Source: Arcicella sp.
GTDB lineage: Bacteria; Bacteroidota; Bacteroidia; Cytophagales; Spirosomataceae
DNA length: 64,000 bases
NCBI GenBank assembly: GCA_025354645.1
Contig: JANXML010000117.1
Location: forward strand, 1 to 64,000
Direction: 5' to 3'
A program made the position numbers and the translations under genes. Positions 40,524-49,579 of this stretch are shown piece by piece (within the stretch, counting starts at the first letter, position 1; every line of letters begins with the position of its first letter). Under the pieces are notes generated by a model. It saw only the letters and a program-made list of their open reading frames with translations. It was not told where the DNA came from and made no database searches.

Positions 40524-41234
40524 ATGTCAGAATTAACAAAAGTTGCTCTCATCACGGGAGGCTCAAAAGGAATTGGCTACGGCGTTGCTGAGTCATTAAT
40601 TAAAGATGGGATTCGGGTGGCAATAACCTCACGAACACAAGCGAGTGCCGATGAAGCTGCCTCAGAATTGAATAAAATCAAGGAAGGCTATGCCCTCGGA
40701 ATAGAATCAGATGTTAGAAATTTGGCTTCGCAAGAAAAAGCTGTCAAGACGATAATAACAAAATGGGGACGATTGGATTATGTAATAGCTAATGCGGGTG
40801 TGGGTTATATGGCTCCAATTCAAACACTTACGCCTGAACAATGGCAAGAAACTATTGATATTAATCTCACAGGAACTTTCAATTCAATCAAAGCGGCTTA
40901 TGAATCTTTAAAAGAAACAAAAGGCTATTTTATTACAATTTCGAGTTTGGCTGGAACAAATTTCTTTGCAAATGGAGGAGCGTATAATGCTTCAAAATTT
41001 GGGGTTGTGGGCTTTTCTCAGGCAATAATGATTGATTTAAGAAAAGATGGAATCAAAGTATCAACCATTATGCCAGGCTCAGTTGCCACAGAATTTGGTG
41101 GTCATCATGTTACTGACAAAGATGCTTGGAAAATTCAACCAGAGGATATTGGACAAATCGTTTCAGATTTAATTAAAATGCCCGCACGGACTTTGCCGAG
41201 TAAAGTGGAGGTTCGCCCGAGTATGCCAGCCTGA
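40524..41234 (+). CDS. Short-chain dehydrogenase/reductase (SDR)
   Basis: ALITGGSKGIGYGVAESL, NAGVG, GAYNASKFGVVGFSQA (YxxxK). Confidence 0.94.
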   Translation: MSELTKVALITGGSKGIGYGVAESLIKDGIRVAITSRTQASADEAASELNKIKEGYALGIESDVRNLASQEKAVKTIITKWGRLDYVIANAGVGYMAPIQTLTPEQWQETIDINLTGTFNSIKAAYESLKETKGYFITISSLAGTNFFANGGAYNASKFGVVGFSQAIMIDLRKDGIKVSTIMPGSVATEFGGHHVTDKDAWKIQPEDIGQIVSDLIKMPARTLPSKVEVRPSMPA

Positions 41235-41272
41235 TGAAAGTTGTTGAGTTTCTAAGAGCTTGAAGACTTAGC

Positions 41273-41815
41273 TTAATCCTTTCTGTATCTAATTGTATTG
41301 ATATTTTGATTGGATTCATCATATCGTTTTTTTTTCAAGAAATAACCAATAGAAACCCCTCCAAGTGGATATATACTTCCTCTTTTATCAAAATATGGTG
41401 AAAAGTGAATTCGGAAGTAAGCCCCCTTTGAAGAAATATATTTGTAACCAGTCATTGGAAGAACATAATAATCGTAATCAGTTCTATCGTTAAATTTTGA
41501 AGGAGTGTAAAGTCCCAAAACTCCTATTTCCCAAAAATGGCGACCATTACCAATTGAATGCGTAATGTCATGGTTAAAACTGGGATACTGAAACATTCCC
41601 ACACCGCCCGACAAAGTGATGTGTTGTCGTGAATTAAGCCAAAGATAGTGTTGATATTTAAGACTTATAAAAGGAGAATTTGCTCCTAATTGAATTTCAA
41701 TACCTTGCTTAGGTTGAAAATTGTATTGCTGTGAAAACAAGTAATAATTGCTCATAATTAGGGCAATTATAAAGAGCGTAGTAGATTTTTTCATGTTAAA
41801 GATGGTTTCATTCAT
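41273..41815 (-). CDS. Hypothetical secreted, probable outer-membrane beta-barrel protein (start 41815 or 41794)
   Basis: Signal peptide MKKSTTLFIIALIMSNYYLFSQQ then alternating beta-type sequence ending SIYPLGGVSIGYFLKKK. Confidence 0.6.
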   Translation of the reverse strand: MNETIFNMKKSTTLFIIALIMSNYYLFSQQYNFQPKQGIEIQLGANSPFISLKYQHYLWLNSRQHITLSGGVGMFQYPSFNHDITHSIGNGRHFWEIGVLGLYTPSKFNDRTDYDYYVLPMTGYKYISSKGAYFRIHFSPYFDKRGSIYPLGGVSIGYFLKKKRYDESNQNINTIRYRKD

Positions 41816-41832
41816 AACGAAACCATCTTTAA
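41796..41832 (-). promoter_or_regulatory. Perfect 14-bp hairpin at the 5' end of the 41273-41815 gene, with an ATG in its loop
   Basis: + strand TTAAAGATGGTTTC (41796-41809) / GAAACCATCTTTAA (41819-41832); complement of ATG at 41813-41815 is in the loop. Confidence 0.6.
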
Positions 41833-41851
41833 TTAAATTGTTGATTATTAG

Positions 41852-42784
41852 TTAGTTATAAATAAAACTAACCAAATAAACCATTTTCTTTTTCTTTCTT
41901 TCTTCCGAAGTAACGCTCAAAGTAATTAAATCTTTATCAGTCGAAGCACTATAATTATTATCCGTATTACTTTGCTCTGTCCAACTTCTTACCAAAACCT
42001 GCAATTGCTTCTTGGTTTTTTCGAAATATTGTTTTGCTTCCTCCTCACTTTCCGATTCAAAAATGGTAGTTTTATAATTTGAAGTGTTTCCTCCATTATC
42101 TTGTAAAATCATGCCCGATTTTCCCGAGACCAATTCAAAAGAAGTTCTGAAACGCTCCTGCCCTACCGACTTATCTTTTTTGTCTTTCTTAAATTTTTCA
42201 ACCGTTATATTTTTAAAATTTTCCGTCTTTGAAACGGTTAATGCTTTAAACTGAGATGAAAAATTTGGATCAACTTGTGCTTCAACGGCATTTGGAACTG
42301 TAATTGTCTTCTGAATTTTATATTTTCCCGATTGCCCTGCATCCATAGAAGTTGCCAAAAGAGTGTATGTTCCAGTAGCAGGTGCAACATAGAAAAATTT
42401 ATTATAGCTCGACCCAGAAAATGGCTTCGAATCATAACTATTTTCCTGTTTATTAGTTGGAGTTTTAAACCCCAACATTACTCGAAAATTATCCGAAGAA
42501 TGCTCTAAGGTTAATTCTTCCCCCGCATGAAGAAACAACTTATAGGTATCATAAAAACGTTTTTCACCATTTTGTGAAGATGATTTATCTTTTCCTGTTA
42601 ACGTTGCTTCAACTTGGTCTTGGACTTGTTGCATGCCACTATTCAATTGATTTTGATTTAAAATTTCAGTTGAATCAATGGAAACGGTTTTGGTTTGTGA
42701 AGGTTTTTTGGTAGTCTTCTTTTTTTGAGCGTATGTGTTAAAACATAGCACCATGCACAACATAATCAATAATTTAACTTTCAT
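41852..42784 (-). CDS. Hypothetical secreted protein with PPC-like beta-sandwich region
   Basis: Signal peptide MKVKLLIMLCMVLCFNTYAQ; YDTYKLFLHAGEELTLEHSSDNFRVMLGFKTP...FFYVAPATGTYTLLATSMDAGQSGKYKI resembles bacterial pre-peptidase C-terminal modules. Confidence 0.6.
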   Translation of the reverse strand: MKVKLLIMLCMVLCFNTYAQKKKTTKKPSQTKTVSIDSTEILNQNQLNSGMQQVQDQVEATLTGKDKSSSQNGEKRFYDTYKLFLHAGEELTLEHSSDNFRVMLGFKTPTNKQENSYDSKPFSGSSYNKFFYVAPATGTYTLLATSMDAGQSGKYKIQKTITVPNAVEAQVDPNFSSQFKALTVSKTENFKNITVEKFKKDKKDKSVGQERFRTSFELVSGKSGMILQDNGGNTSNYKTTIFESESEEEAKQYFEKTKKQLQVLVRSWTEQSNTDNNYSASTDKDLITLSVTSEERKKKKMVYLVSFIYN

Positions 42785-43038
42785 TTGTATATTTATATGT
42801 GAATTTTCTTGCAAGAAGGTAAAGAAAAATAGTTTCACCAAATAAAATTTGGAAGATTTTGTGAATGGTAAAATTAGTTGTAATGTTTTGTGGTAAAATT
42901 TTTAATTGATTACTACAATATAATGCAAATTTTTACAATATAAGTGTAATTTTATGGTTAAATTTATCAGTAAGAAACAGGTAAAAATTGCTTATCTTTT
43001 TCAAACAATAACAGTCGAAAATAAACAATAATAAATAC

Positions 43039-43578
43039 ATGAAGAGAAGAGACGCAATTGCAAATGTAGCTATACTTATCGGCGGAACGTTGTCTGCAAG
43101 TACCTTGGCTATCGTTTTGGAAGGCTGTAAGTCTGGCGGAAGTTCAACTGCGGCGAGTAATTTAGCGGTTACTCCACAACACGGCGAAATGATTGCTGAA
43201 ATTGCAGAAATGATATTACCCAAAACTTCAACGCCTGGGGCAAAAGAAGCAAAAGTACCTGAATTTATTCAATTTATGTTGAAAGAATGCTACAAGGAAG
43301 AACAACAAAAATCCTTCTATGCGGGCTTAGACAAATTGAACTCAGGTGCAAACGGTGATTTTATGAAAGCTAAATCAGAAGAAAAATTAGCCCTTTTGAA
43401 AGCCGAAGATTCTGCTTCTGAAAAATCTGAATTCTGGAAAACGATGAAAGATTTAACAGTTTTAGGATATTTTACCTCTGAATTAGGAGCCACCAAAGCA
43501 GCAGCTTATTTGGAAGTTCCAGGTAAATATGAAGGTATTAAATTACAAAAAGGTCAAAAAGTTTGGGCGATGAGTTAA
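43039..43578 (+). CDS. Gluconate 2-dehydrogenase subunit 3 family protein
   Basis: MKRRDAIANVAILIGGTLSASTLAIVLEGC (Tat-like/lipobox), HGEMIAEIAEMILPKTSTPGAKEAKVPEFIQFMLKECY; followed by a GMC oxidoreductase. Confidence 0.9.
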   Translation: MKRRDAIANVAILIGGTLSASTLAIVLEGCKSGGSSTAASNLAVTPQHGEMIAEIAEMILPKTSTPGAKEAKVPEFIQFMLKECYKEEQQKSFYAGLDKLNSGANGDFMKAKSEEKLALLKAEDSASEKSEFWKTMKDLTVLGYFTSELGATKAAAYLEVPGKYEGIKLQKGQKVWAMS

Positions 43579-43686
43579 ATTTTAGTTTCAATGTAAAAAG
43601 GTTAAAGAGTTGGAATGACTCCACTTTCCTAACTTTTAACTAATCAACTACTTAACTCTTCAACTGCTATAACTCAAAAAAAATAA

Positions 43687-45411
43687 ATGGAAATTACAGG
43701 AACAGGAACAAAAGCAAATACCTACGATGCCATCGTGGTAGGTTCTGGAATATCAGGCGGTTGGGCTGCCAAAGAATTATGTGAAAAGGGCATGAAAGTA
43801 ATTATGCTGGAACGTGGACGTGATATTAAGCACGTTACTGACTATCCAAATGCCACTAAAAACCCTTGGGATTTTCCGCATCGTGGACGAGTAGATAATA
43901 AATCTGCCGAAGAACATTTTATCGGAATGAGAACGGGATATACCGTGAATGAACCTTGGAGGGACATGTTTGAAAACGATAAAGCCAATCCAATCATCGA
44001 GAAAAAGCCAATTGACTGGATTCGGGGCTATCACGTTGGGGGTCGTTCATTGATGTGGGGTCGTCAATCTTATCGTTGGAATGAAACAGATTTTGAAGCA
44101 AATGCTAAGGAAGGCGTTGGAACGGATTGGCCCATTCGGTATAAAGAATTAGCTCCTTGGTATGATCATGCGGAGAAATTTGCAGGAATCAGCGGAGGTA
44201 AAGATAATTTGGATGTTTTACCGCATGGCGAGCATTATTTGCCTGCGATGAACATGAATGCTTTGGAAAAAGATTTGAAAAAACGCATTGAAAAAGAATT
44301 CCCAAGTCGTCATTTTATTATGGGTCGTACTGCTCATTTAACGGGCGAGTCTAAAATTGCGTATGATTTAGGGCGGGCTCAATGCCAGTTCCGTAACCGT
44401 TGCATGATGGGTTGTCCCTACGGTGGATATTTCTCAACACAATCCTCAACGCTTCCAGCAGCTGTAAAAACGGGCAATTTAACCCTTCGTCCAGATGCAA
44501 TTGTGCAAGAAGTTATCTACGATGACAAATTAGGAAAGGCAATTGGTGTAAGAATTGTTGATCAAAATACTTTACAATCAATTGAGTATTATGCGAAGGT
44601 AATTTTCTTGAATGCTTCTGCTTTTGGAAGTACTGGCATCATGCTGAATTCAAAATCAAAACGTCATCCAAATGGTTTGGGTAATGAATCTGACCAATTA
44701 GGACGTAATATCATGGATCATCATTTAGCCGTTGGGGCTTCTGGAGAATTTGAAGGTATGGAAGATGAATATTACTACGGTCGTCGTGCCAATGGTATTT
44801 ATATCCCAAGATACCGCAATTGGGCGGGTGACAAGCGTGATTACACCCGTGGATTCGGATATCAAGGCGGTGCAAGTCGTCAAGAATGGGGTCGTGGAGC
44901 AAATCAAGAGGGTATTGGAGCAGATTTCAAAGATTCATTGAGCTATCCTGGCATCTGGACTTTCGGAATGGGCGGTTTTGGTGAAGTATTACCAAATCCA
45001 AATAATAGAATGTATCTTGATGGAACTCAAAAAGATAAATGGGGAATGCCTTTGTTTGTTTTCGATGCAGAATATGGCGAAAACGAAAAGAAGATGAGAA
45101 TTGATATGAAAAATGATGCCGCTGAAATGTTAGAAAAAGCTGGATTAAAGAATGTTAAGCCTTACGATGACCAAACGAAACACTTAGGAATAGGTATTCA
45201 CGAAATGGGAACCGCTCGAATGGGAACTGATGCAAAGAATTCTTGTTTAAATAAAAATAACCAAGTGTGGGGAGCAGAAAACGTGTTTGTAACAGACGGT
45301 GCAGCAATGGCTTCTGCTTCTTGTGTTAATCCATCATTGACATATATGGCATTGACCGCTCGTGCTGCCACCTTTGCAGCCGATGCTTTGAAAAAAGGAA
45401 ATTTAGCATAA
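43687..45411 (+). CDS. GMC-family oxidoreductase
   Basis: YDAIVVGSGISGGWAAKELCEKGMKVIMLERG, GYHVGGRSLMWGRQSYRW, HEMGTARMGTDAKNSCLNKNNQVWGAENVFVTDGAAMASASCVNPSLTYMALTARA. Confidence 0.94.
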   Translation: MEITGTGTKANTYDAIVVGSGISGGWAAKELCEKGMKVIMLERGRDIKHVTDYPNATKNPWDFPHRGRVDNKSAEEHFIGMRTGYTVNEPWRDMFENDKANPIIEKKPIDWIRGYHVGGRSLMWGRQSYRWNETDFEANAKEGVGTDWPIRYKELAPWYDHAEKFAGISGGKDNLDVLPHGEHYLPAMNMNALEKDLKKRIEKEFPSRHFIMGRTAHLTGESKIAYDLGRAQCQFRNRCMMGCPYGGYFSTQSSTLPAAVKTGNLTLRPDAIVQEVIYDDKLGKAIGVRIVDQNTLQSIEYYAKVIFLNASAFGSTGIMLNSKSKRHPNGLGNESDQLGRNIMDHHLAVGASGEFEGMEDEYYYGRRANGIYIPRYRNWAGDKRDYTRGFGYQGGASRQEWGRGANQEGIGADFKDSLSYPGIWTFGMGGFGEVLPNPNNRMYLDGTQKDKWGMPLFVFDAEYGENEKKMRIDMKNDAAEMLEKAGLKNVKPYDDQTKHLGIGIHEMGTARMGTDAKNSCLNKNNQVWGAENVFVTDGAAMASASCVNPSLTYMALTARAATFAADALKKGNLA

Positions 45412-45432
45412 ATAAACTCTCTGAATTTTATT

Positions 45433-45468
45433 AAAAAAGGTAAGAAATAATTATTTCTTACCTTTTTT
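45433..45468. terminator. Terminator palindrome after GMC oxidoreductase
   Basis: 36-bp perfect palindrome AAAAAAGGTAAGAAATAATTATTTCTTACCTTTTTT. Confidence 0.85.
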
Positions 45469-45849
45469 TTTCTCTCTACTTAAATTCAACTTCTTTCATC
45501 TTCTTTTCCTTTTCCCCATCAAATTCACCCCAAATATTACCATTTACTAAAAAAGTCCAATAAAAATCTCTTAAAAACACATTTTTATTCAATAATCCTT
45601 TGAAAATGAGAACCTTATCATTATTTTGGACAAGAATTTAAGTGAGCTATTAAAATTTATTAATTTTAATACAATAAATTTTGGGGAACTGAAAATTATT
45701 TCCACCATCTGTAAGGAAAATTAATTAGGTTAGTTTACTGTATATCTTCAAACTAACTGCTTGTTTTTCAATACTTTCCATTTTAATTTCGTTTTTTTAA
45801 TTGCTTAATTAAAAATTTAACCACCCCATACCTTCCTAAAAAAAGTCCA

Positions 45850-48729
45850 ATGAAATTCTTAGTTACTCAGCAAGAGGACTCAAAGTTCTCGTTCACGCTT
45901 TCCGACAACGATTCAAATATCGCATTGTCAAGTGTTCCTTTCACCGACCGAGATGCCTGTATATCGGCAATACGTGGACTGACTCAAGCCCTACCCAATA
46001 GGTCAAATTATGAAATAACTTCGGAAGGTGATTTGTCTTTTTTCAACGTAATTTCAGAAGGAAATGTGGCAGCAAAGAGTCCCATGTTTTCAACTTATTC
46101 TGATGCAAAAGACGCTGCGGATAATCTAAGTGAGGATACGTCCGACGAACCACAATATTCTGTTGAGGTTCATACTTTCTCTACCTCTAATACAAAAAAT
46201 TCAAAAGAGCGAGTTGTTTTGCCAAGTTTAGGAGAAATTGATTTTGCTTCTTTGTATGATTTTGGTTACGATTCCCCAAATGGAACTGCGGGTTTTGAAT
46301 CATTTAATCGTAAAGATAAAAACGCTTCCTACTTTCATTTTAATGATGCTAACGGAAAAGCACTTTTATACAGCAGAAGTTTTGATGCAAATTCTAAAAG
46401 AGAAAAGAGAATTCGTCAAGTAATTGCCGCATCTGCAAAAGCACCACGCTATGAGATTTTGGAAGAAGGAGGTAAATATTATTTTATTCTTAAAGAAAGA
46501 AACAACCTTGAAATTGCCCGCAGTCGCTCATTTACTACCCGTGAAGAGGCAGAAACCCAAATAAATTTTGTGAAAGATAATTCTCCGTCTTACACAAATG
46601 CTTTTCCAGAACCCATTAAACGGAAAAGTGTAAATCAATATAATTTTGATATTAAAACTAATTTTGCTTCTGAGGGATTTGAGGCAGTAAAAGGGGATGA
46701 TAAACAACATTATTTTGTAGTAAAAGATGCAACGGGAACTCCAATTCTGTATTCACAAGGTTATGGTGCAACCACGCCAAGAGACAATGGAATTAGAACA
46801 GTTATAAAAAATGGAGGAGATGAAACAAAGTATGAAAAGTCTGGAAAAGGGGGGAAATATTCTTTTATTCTGAGGGCGGGTAATCGCCAAGAAATTGCTA
46901 AAAGTCATGCGTTTGCAACGGAACAGGAAAGAGATAATGCAATGGCTTGGCTACTTGAAAATACTGGTTCTTATGCAGATCATTATGGAGTTACTTATGA
47001 AACAAAAGAAATAATTACTGAGAATACCGAATCTTTTACCATAGATATGCCCGCCCCAGTTGTGGCAGAGGCAGTCGCAGAACCAAAACCCAAACCAACT
47101 AAAATGCAAATTGACGGTTATTTACCTTGCGATTCATACGCAGGACATTCAGATTCTCCCGCTGAGAATTTCAAGACTTTTCAAGATTCCGAAAGTGGAG
47201 AGCATTATTTTGCGAAGTTAAGTAAAACTGGAAAAGTTGTTTTCAGAAGCGAAGGCTATCCAACCACTGCTGCCCGTGATAATGGGTTAGCTTCCGTTCA
47301 AAAGAACAGTGAAATTAAAGAACGTTACAGTGTTATTGAAGAAGGTGGAAAGCATTTCGTGATTTTGAAAGCTGGAAATTATCAAGAAATTGCAAGAAGT
47401 TGTCCCTATGATAACTTAGACGGTATTTACGGATTATTTCCTTTCATGGCAGCAGGTTCAATGGCAACACTTTCTTTTGATGATTCGCCCGTCGTTCAAG
47501 AATCAGTGGCTACTCCAAAGGCAAATAACAATATTGATGAATATTTGCCCTGTGAGGATTATTTAGGACATTCAGATTCGCCTGCTGATGGAATTCATAC
47601 TTTCAGTAAAGATGGAATGTATTATTTTTCTGTCTTGAACAGTAATGGAGACGTTAGTTTACGAAGTGAAAGTTATCCAACAACAGCTGCACGTGATAAT
47701 GGAGTAGCATCGGTTCTGAAAAATCGTGATAATAAAGACCGATACGCAGAAATTGAAGAAGATGGCATTCACTACATAATTTTAAAAGCTGGTAACCATC
47801 AAGAAATTGCAAGAAGTTGCCCTTCAAGTAATAAAATTGGTTTATTAGGTTTCTTGCCACTTTTGGGTTTAGGTGGACTTGGAATGGCAGGAGCCGCCGC
47901 AGTTGGAGCAATTCCTGATTTAACATCGCCAATTATTGAAGCACCAAAAGTTGAGGTTCCAAAAGTGGCTCCTTTGGCTTATGCAGAACCTGAAATGGCA
48001 ACGGGAGGTTTGCCAAAGTGGTTATTGCCTTTGTTAGGATTGCTCTTACTGGCTGCATTAATTTGGTGGTTGATGAAAGGTTGCAATAAAGAAGTGCCTG
48101 TTGCTGCGGTTGAAACCCCTGCAATGGTTGATACTGCAAAGGTTGAAGCCGTTATTCCAGTAGCCCCTGGGCAACAAATGGATGGTTTCGCTCTTGTGGT
48201 TTTATATTTTGATAATGACGAACCAAATAAAAATACGCAGTCTGTTACTACGAATCAAACTTATACTCAGACATACGAAAAATATCAAAAAAGAAAAAGC
48301 AAATTTGAATCAGAATCGGAAAATGATGCTGGAAAAAGTGCTATTGGAGGATTCTTTGATAAAGACGTTAAGAAAGGTAACGATGATTTGAATAATTTGG
48401 CTTCTATGATTGTTAAAAATCTTGATGCAGGTGAAAAAGTCAATATTACCGTAAAAGGTTTTGCCAGTCCGTTAGCTAAAAACGATTACAACATTAATCT
48501 TACGAAACGTAGAATTAGTAGTATTCGTAATTTCATTTCAAGTTATGACGGAGGTAAACTGAGTAAAATGATGAGCAAAATTTCTGTTTCAGAACAAGCT
48601 AATGGAGAAGATTCTTCTGTTTCGGGATTAAGTGATGATGAGAAAAATACGAAATTGTCAATTTATGATTTAGGACCATCAAAAGAACGTCGAGTGGAAA
48701 TCGTGGATGTTCGCTTTGTGAAAGAGTAA
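45850..48729 (+). CDS. Multi-repeat DUF1508 (YegP-like) protein with C-terminal TM and OmpA-like domain
   Basis: Repeated units such as HYFVVKDATGTPILYSQGYGATTPRDNGIRTVIKNG / KYSFILRAGNRQEIAKSHAFAT; TM LPKWLLPLLGLLLLAALIWWLMKGC; NITVKGFASPLAKNDYNINLTKRRISSIRNFI. Confidence 0.85.
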   Translation: MKFLVTQQEDSKFSFTLSDNDSNIALSSVPFTDRDACISAIRGLTQALPNRSNYEITSEGDLSFFNVISEGNVAAKSPMFSTYSDAKDAADNLSEDTSDEPQYSVEVHTFSTSNTKNSKERVVLPSLGEIDFASLYDFGYDSPNGTAGFESFNRKDKNASYFHFNDANGKALLYSRSFDANSKREKRIRQVIAASAKAPRYEILEEGGKYYFILKERNNLEIARSRSFTTREEAETQINFVKDNSPSYTNAFPEPIKRKSVNQYNFDIKTNFASEGFEAVKGDDKQHYFVVKDATGTPILYSQGYGATTPRDNGIRTVIKNGGDETKYEKSGKGGKYSFILRAGNRQEIAKSHAFATEQERDNAMAWLLENTGSYADHYGVTYETKEIITENTESFTIDMPAPVVAEAVAEPKPKPTKMQIDGYLPCDSYAGHSDSPAENFKTFQDSESGEHYFAKLSKTGKVVFRSEGYPTTAARDNGLASVQKNSEIKERYSVIEEGGKHFVILKAGNYQEIARSCPYDNLDGIYGLFPFMAAGSMATLSFDDSPVVQESVATPKANNNIDEYLPCEDYLGHSDSPADGIHTFSKDGMYYFSVLNSNGDVSLRSESYPTTAARDNGVASVLKNRDNKDRYAEIEEDGIHYIILKAGNHQEIARSCPSSNKIGLLGFLPLLGLGGLGMAGAAAVGAIPDLTSPIIEAPKVEVPKVAPLAYAEPEMATGGLPKWLLPLLGLLLLAALIWWLMKGCNKEVPVAAVETPAMVDTAKVEAVIPVAPGQQMDGFALVVLYFDNDEPNKNTQSVTTNQTYTQTYEKYQKRKSKFESESENDAGKSAIGGFFDKDVKKGNDDLNNLASMIVKNLDAGEKVNITVKGFASPLAKNDYNINLTKRRISSIRNFISSYDGGKLSKMMSKISVSEQANGEDSSVSGLSDDEKNTKLSIYDLGPSKERRVEIVDVRFVKE

Positions 48730-48746
48730 AAATAATTTTATAATCA

Positions 48747-48783
48747 AAATAAGGCTTTCTGAATAAGGAAGCCTTATTTTTTT
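48747..48783. terminator. Terminator after DUF1508 protein gene
   Basis: AAAATAAGGCTT ... AAGCCTTATTTT followed by Ts. Confidence 0.75.
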
Positions 48784-48878
48784 GTAAAACGAAAATATTT
48801 TGAACTAAATAATTCTATAAATGTTTATTAATGTAGAAACATTAATTGTAATTACATTAAATTAAAAAAACAAATAAT

Positions 48879-49508
48879 ATGAACTTCATAGACCAATTGA
48901 ACTGGCGATATGCTGCCAAAAGAATGATTGCCGACAAGACCGTTCCACAAGAAAAGCTCAATAATATTTTAGAGGCAATTCGCCTCTCAGCAACTTCTTA
49001 TGGTCTTCAGCCCTTTAATATAATTGTGGTGAAAGACAAAGAAATGCTACAACAAATTCAGCCGCTTGCTTATAATCAACCTCAAGTTGGAGAAGCAAGT
49101 GCATTAATCGTTTTTGCAGTTTGGGACAAGATTACTCAAGAGAAGATTGATAATTTCTTTAGTTTAATTTCTTCTGAAAGAGGAGTTCCAGCAGAGGCAT
49201 TAGCAGGTTATAAAGCAATGGTTGAAGGTTCAATGCTCTCAATGGATGATGCAACAGCTCATGCGTGGATGGTACGTCAAGCATATATAGGATTAGGAAC
49301 TGGTTTAGCGGCAGCAGCGGTTGAAGAAGTTGACACTTGTCCGATGGAAGGATTTTCGTCCACAGCTTTAGATGAATATTTACAATTAACAAGTAAAGGT
49401 TTGAAGAGTGTGGCTATTTTAGCAGTTGGCTACCGTGATGAAGCAAATGACCCAACGGCAAAAATGAAAAAAGTGAGAGTCCCAATGCAAGAATTTGTGG
49501 TTGCCTAA
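48879..49508 (+). CDS. Nitroreductase-family NAD(P)H-dependent oxidoreductase
   Basis: MNFIDQLNWRYAAKRMIADKTVPQEKLNNILEAIRLSATSYGLQPFNIIVV; AWMVRQAYIGLGTGLAAAAVEEVDTCPMEGF. Confidence 0.92.
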   Translation: MNFIDQLNWRYAAKRMIADKTVPQEKLNNILEAIRLSATSYGLQPFNIIVVKDKEMLQQIQPLAYNQPQVGEASALIVFAVWDKITQEKIDNFFSLISSERGVPAEALAGYKAMVEGSMLSMDDATAHAWMVRQAYIGLGTGLAAAAVEEVDTCPMEGFSSTALDEYLQLTSKGLKSVAILAVGYRDEANDPTAKMKKVRVPMQEFVVA

Positions 49509-49579
49509 TGAAGTTTTGTTTTAATGGTATGAGTAATTTTGCTAAAATGCTCACTCCTTTAAAACAAAATTATTGTTAA

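Noticed and set aside
45540-45850. AAAAAAGTCCAATRAAA occurring twice (near 45550 and 45838) upstream of the DUF1508 gene
   Set aside because: Short, A-rich match that is weakly supported; could be chance in AT-rich intergenic DNA.
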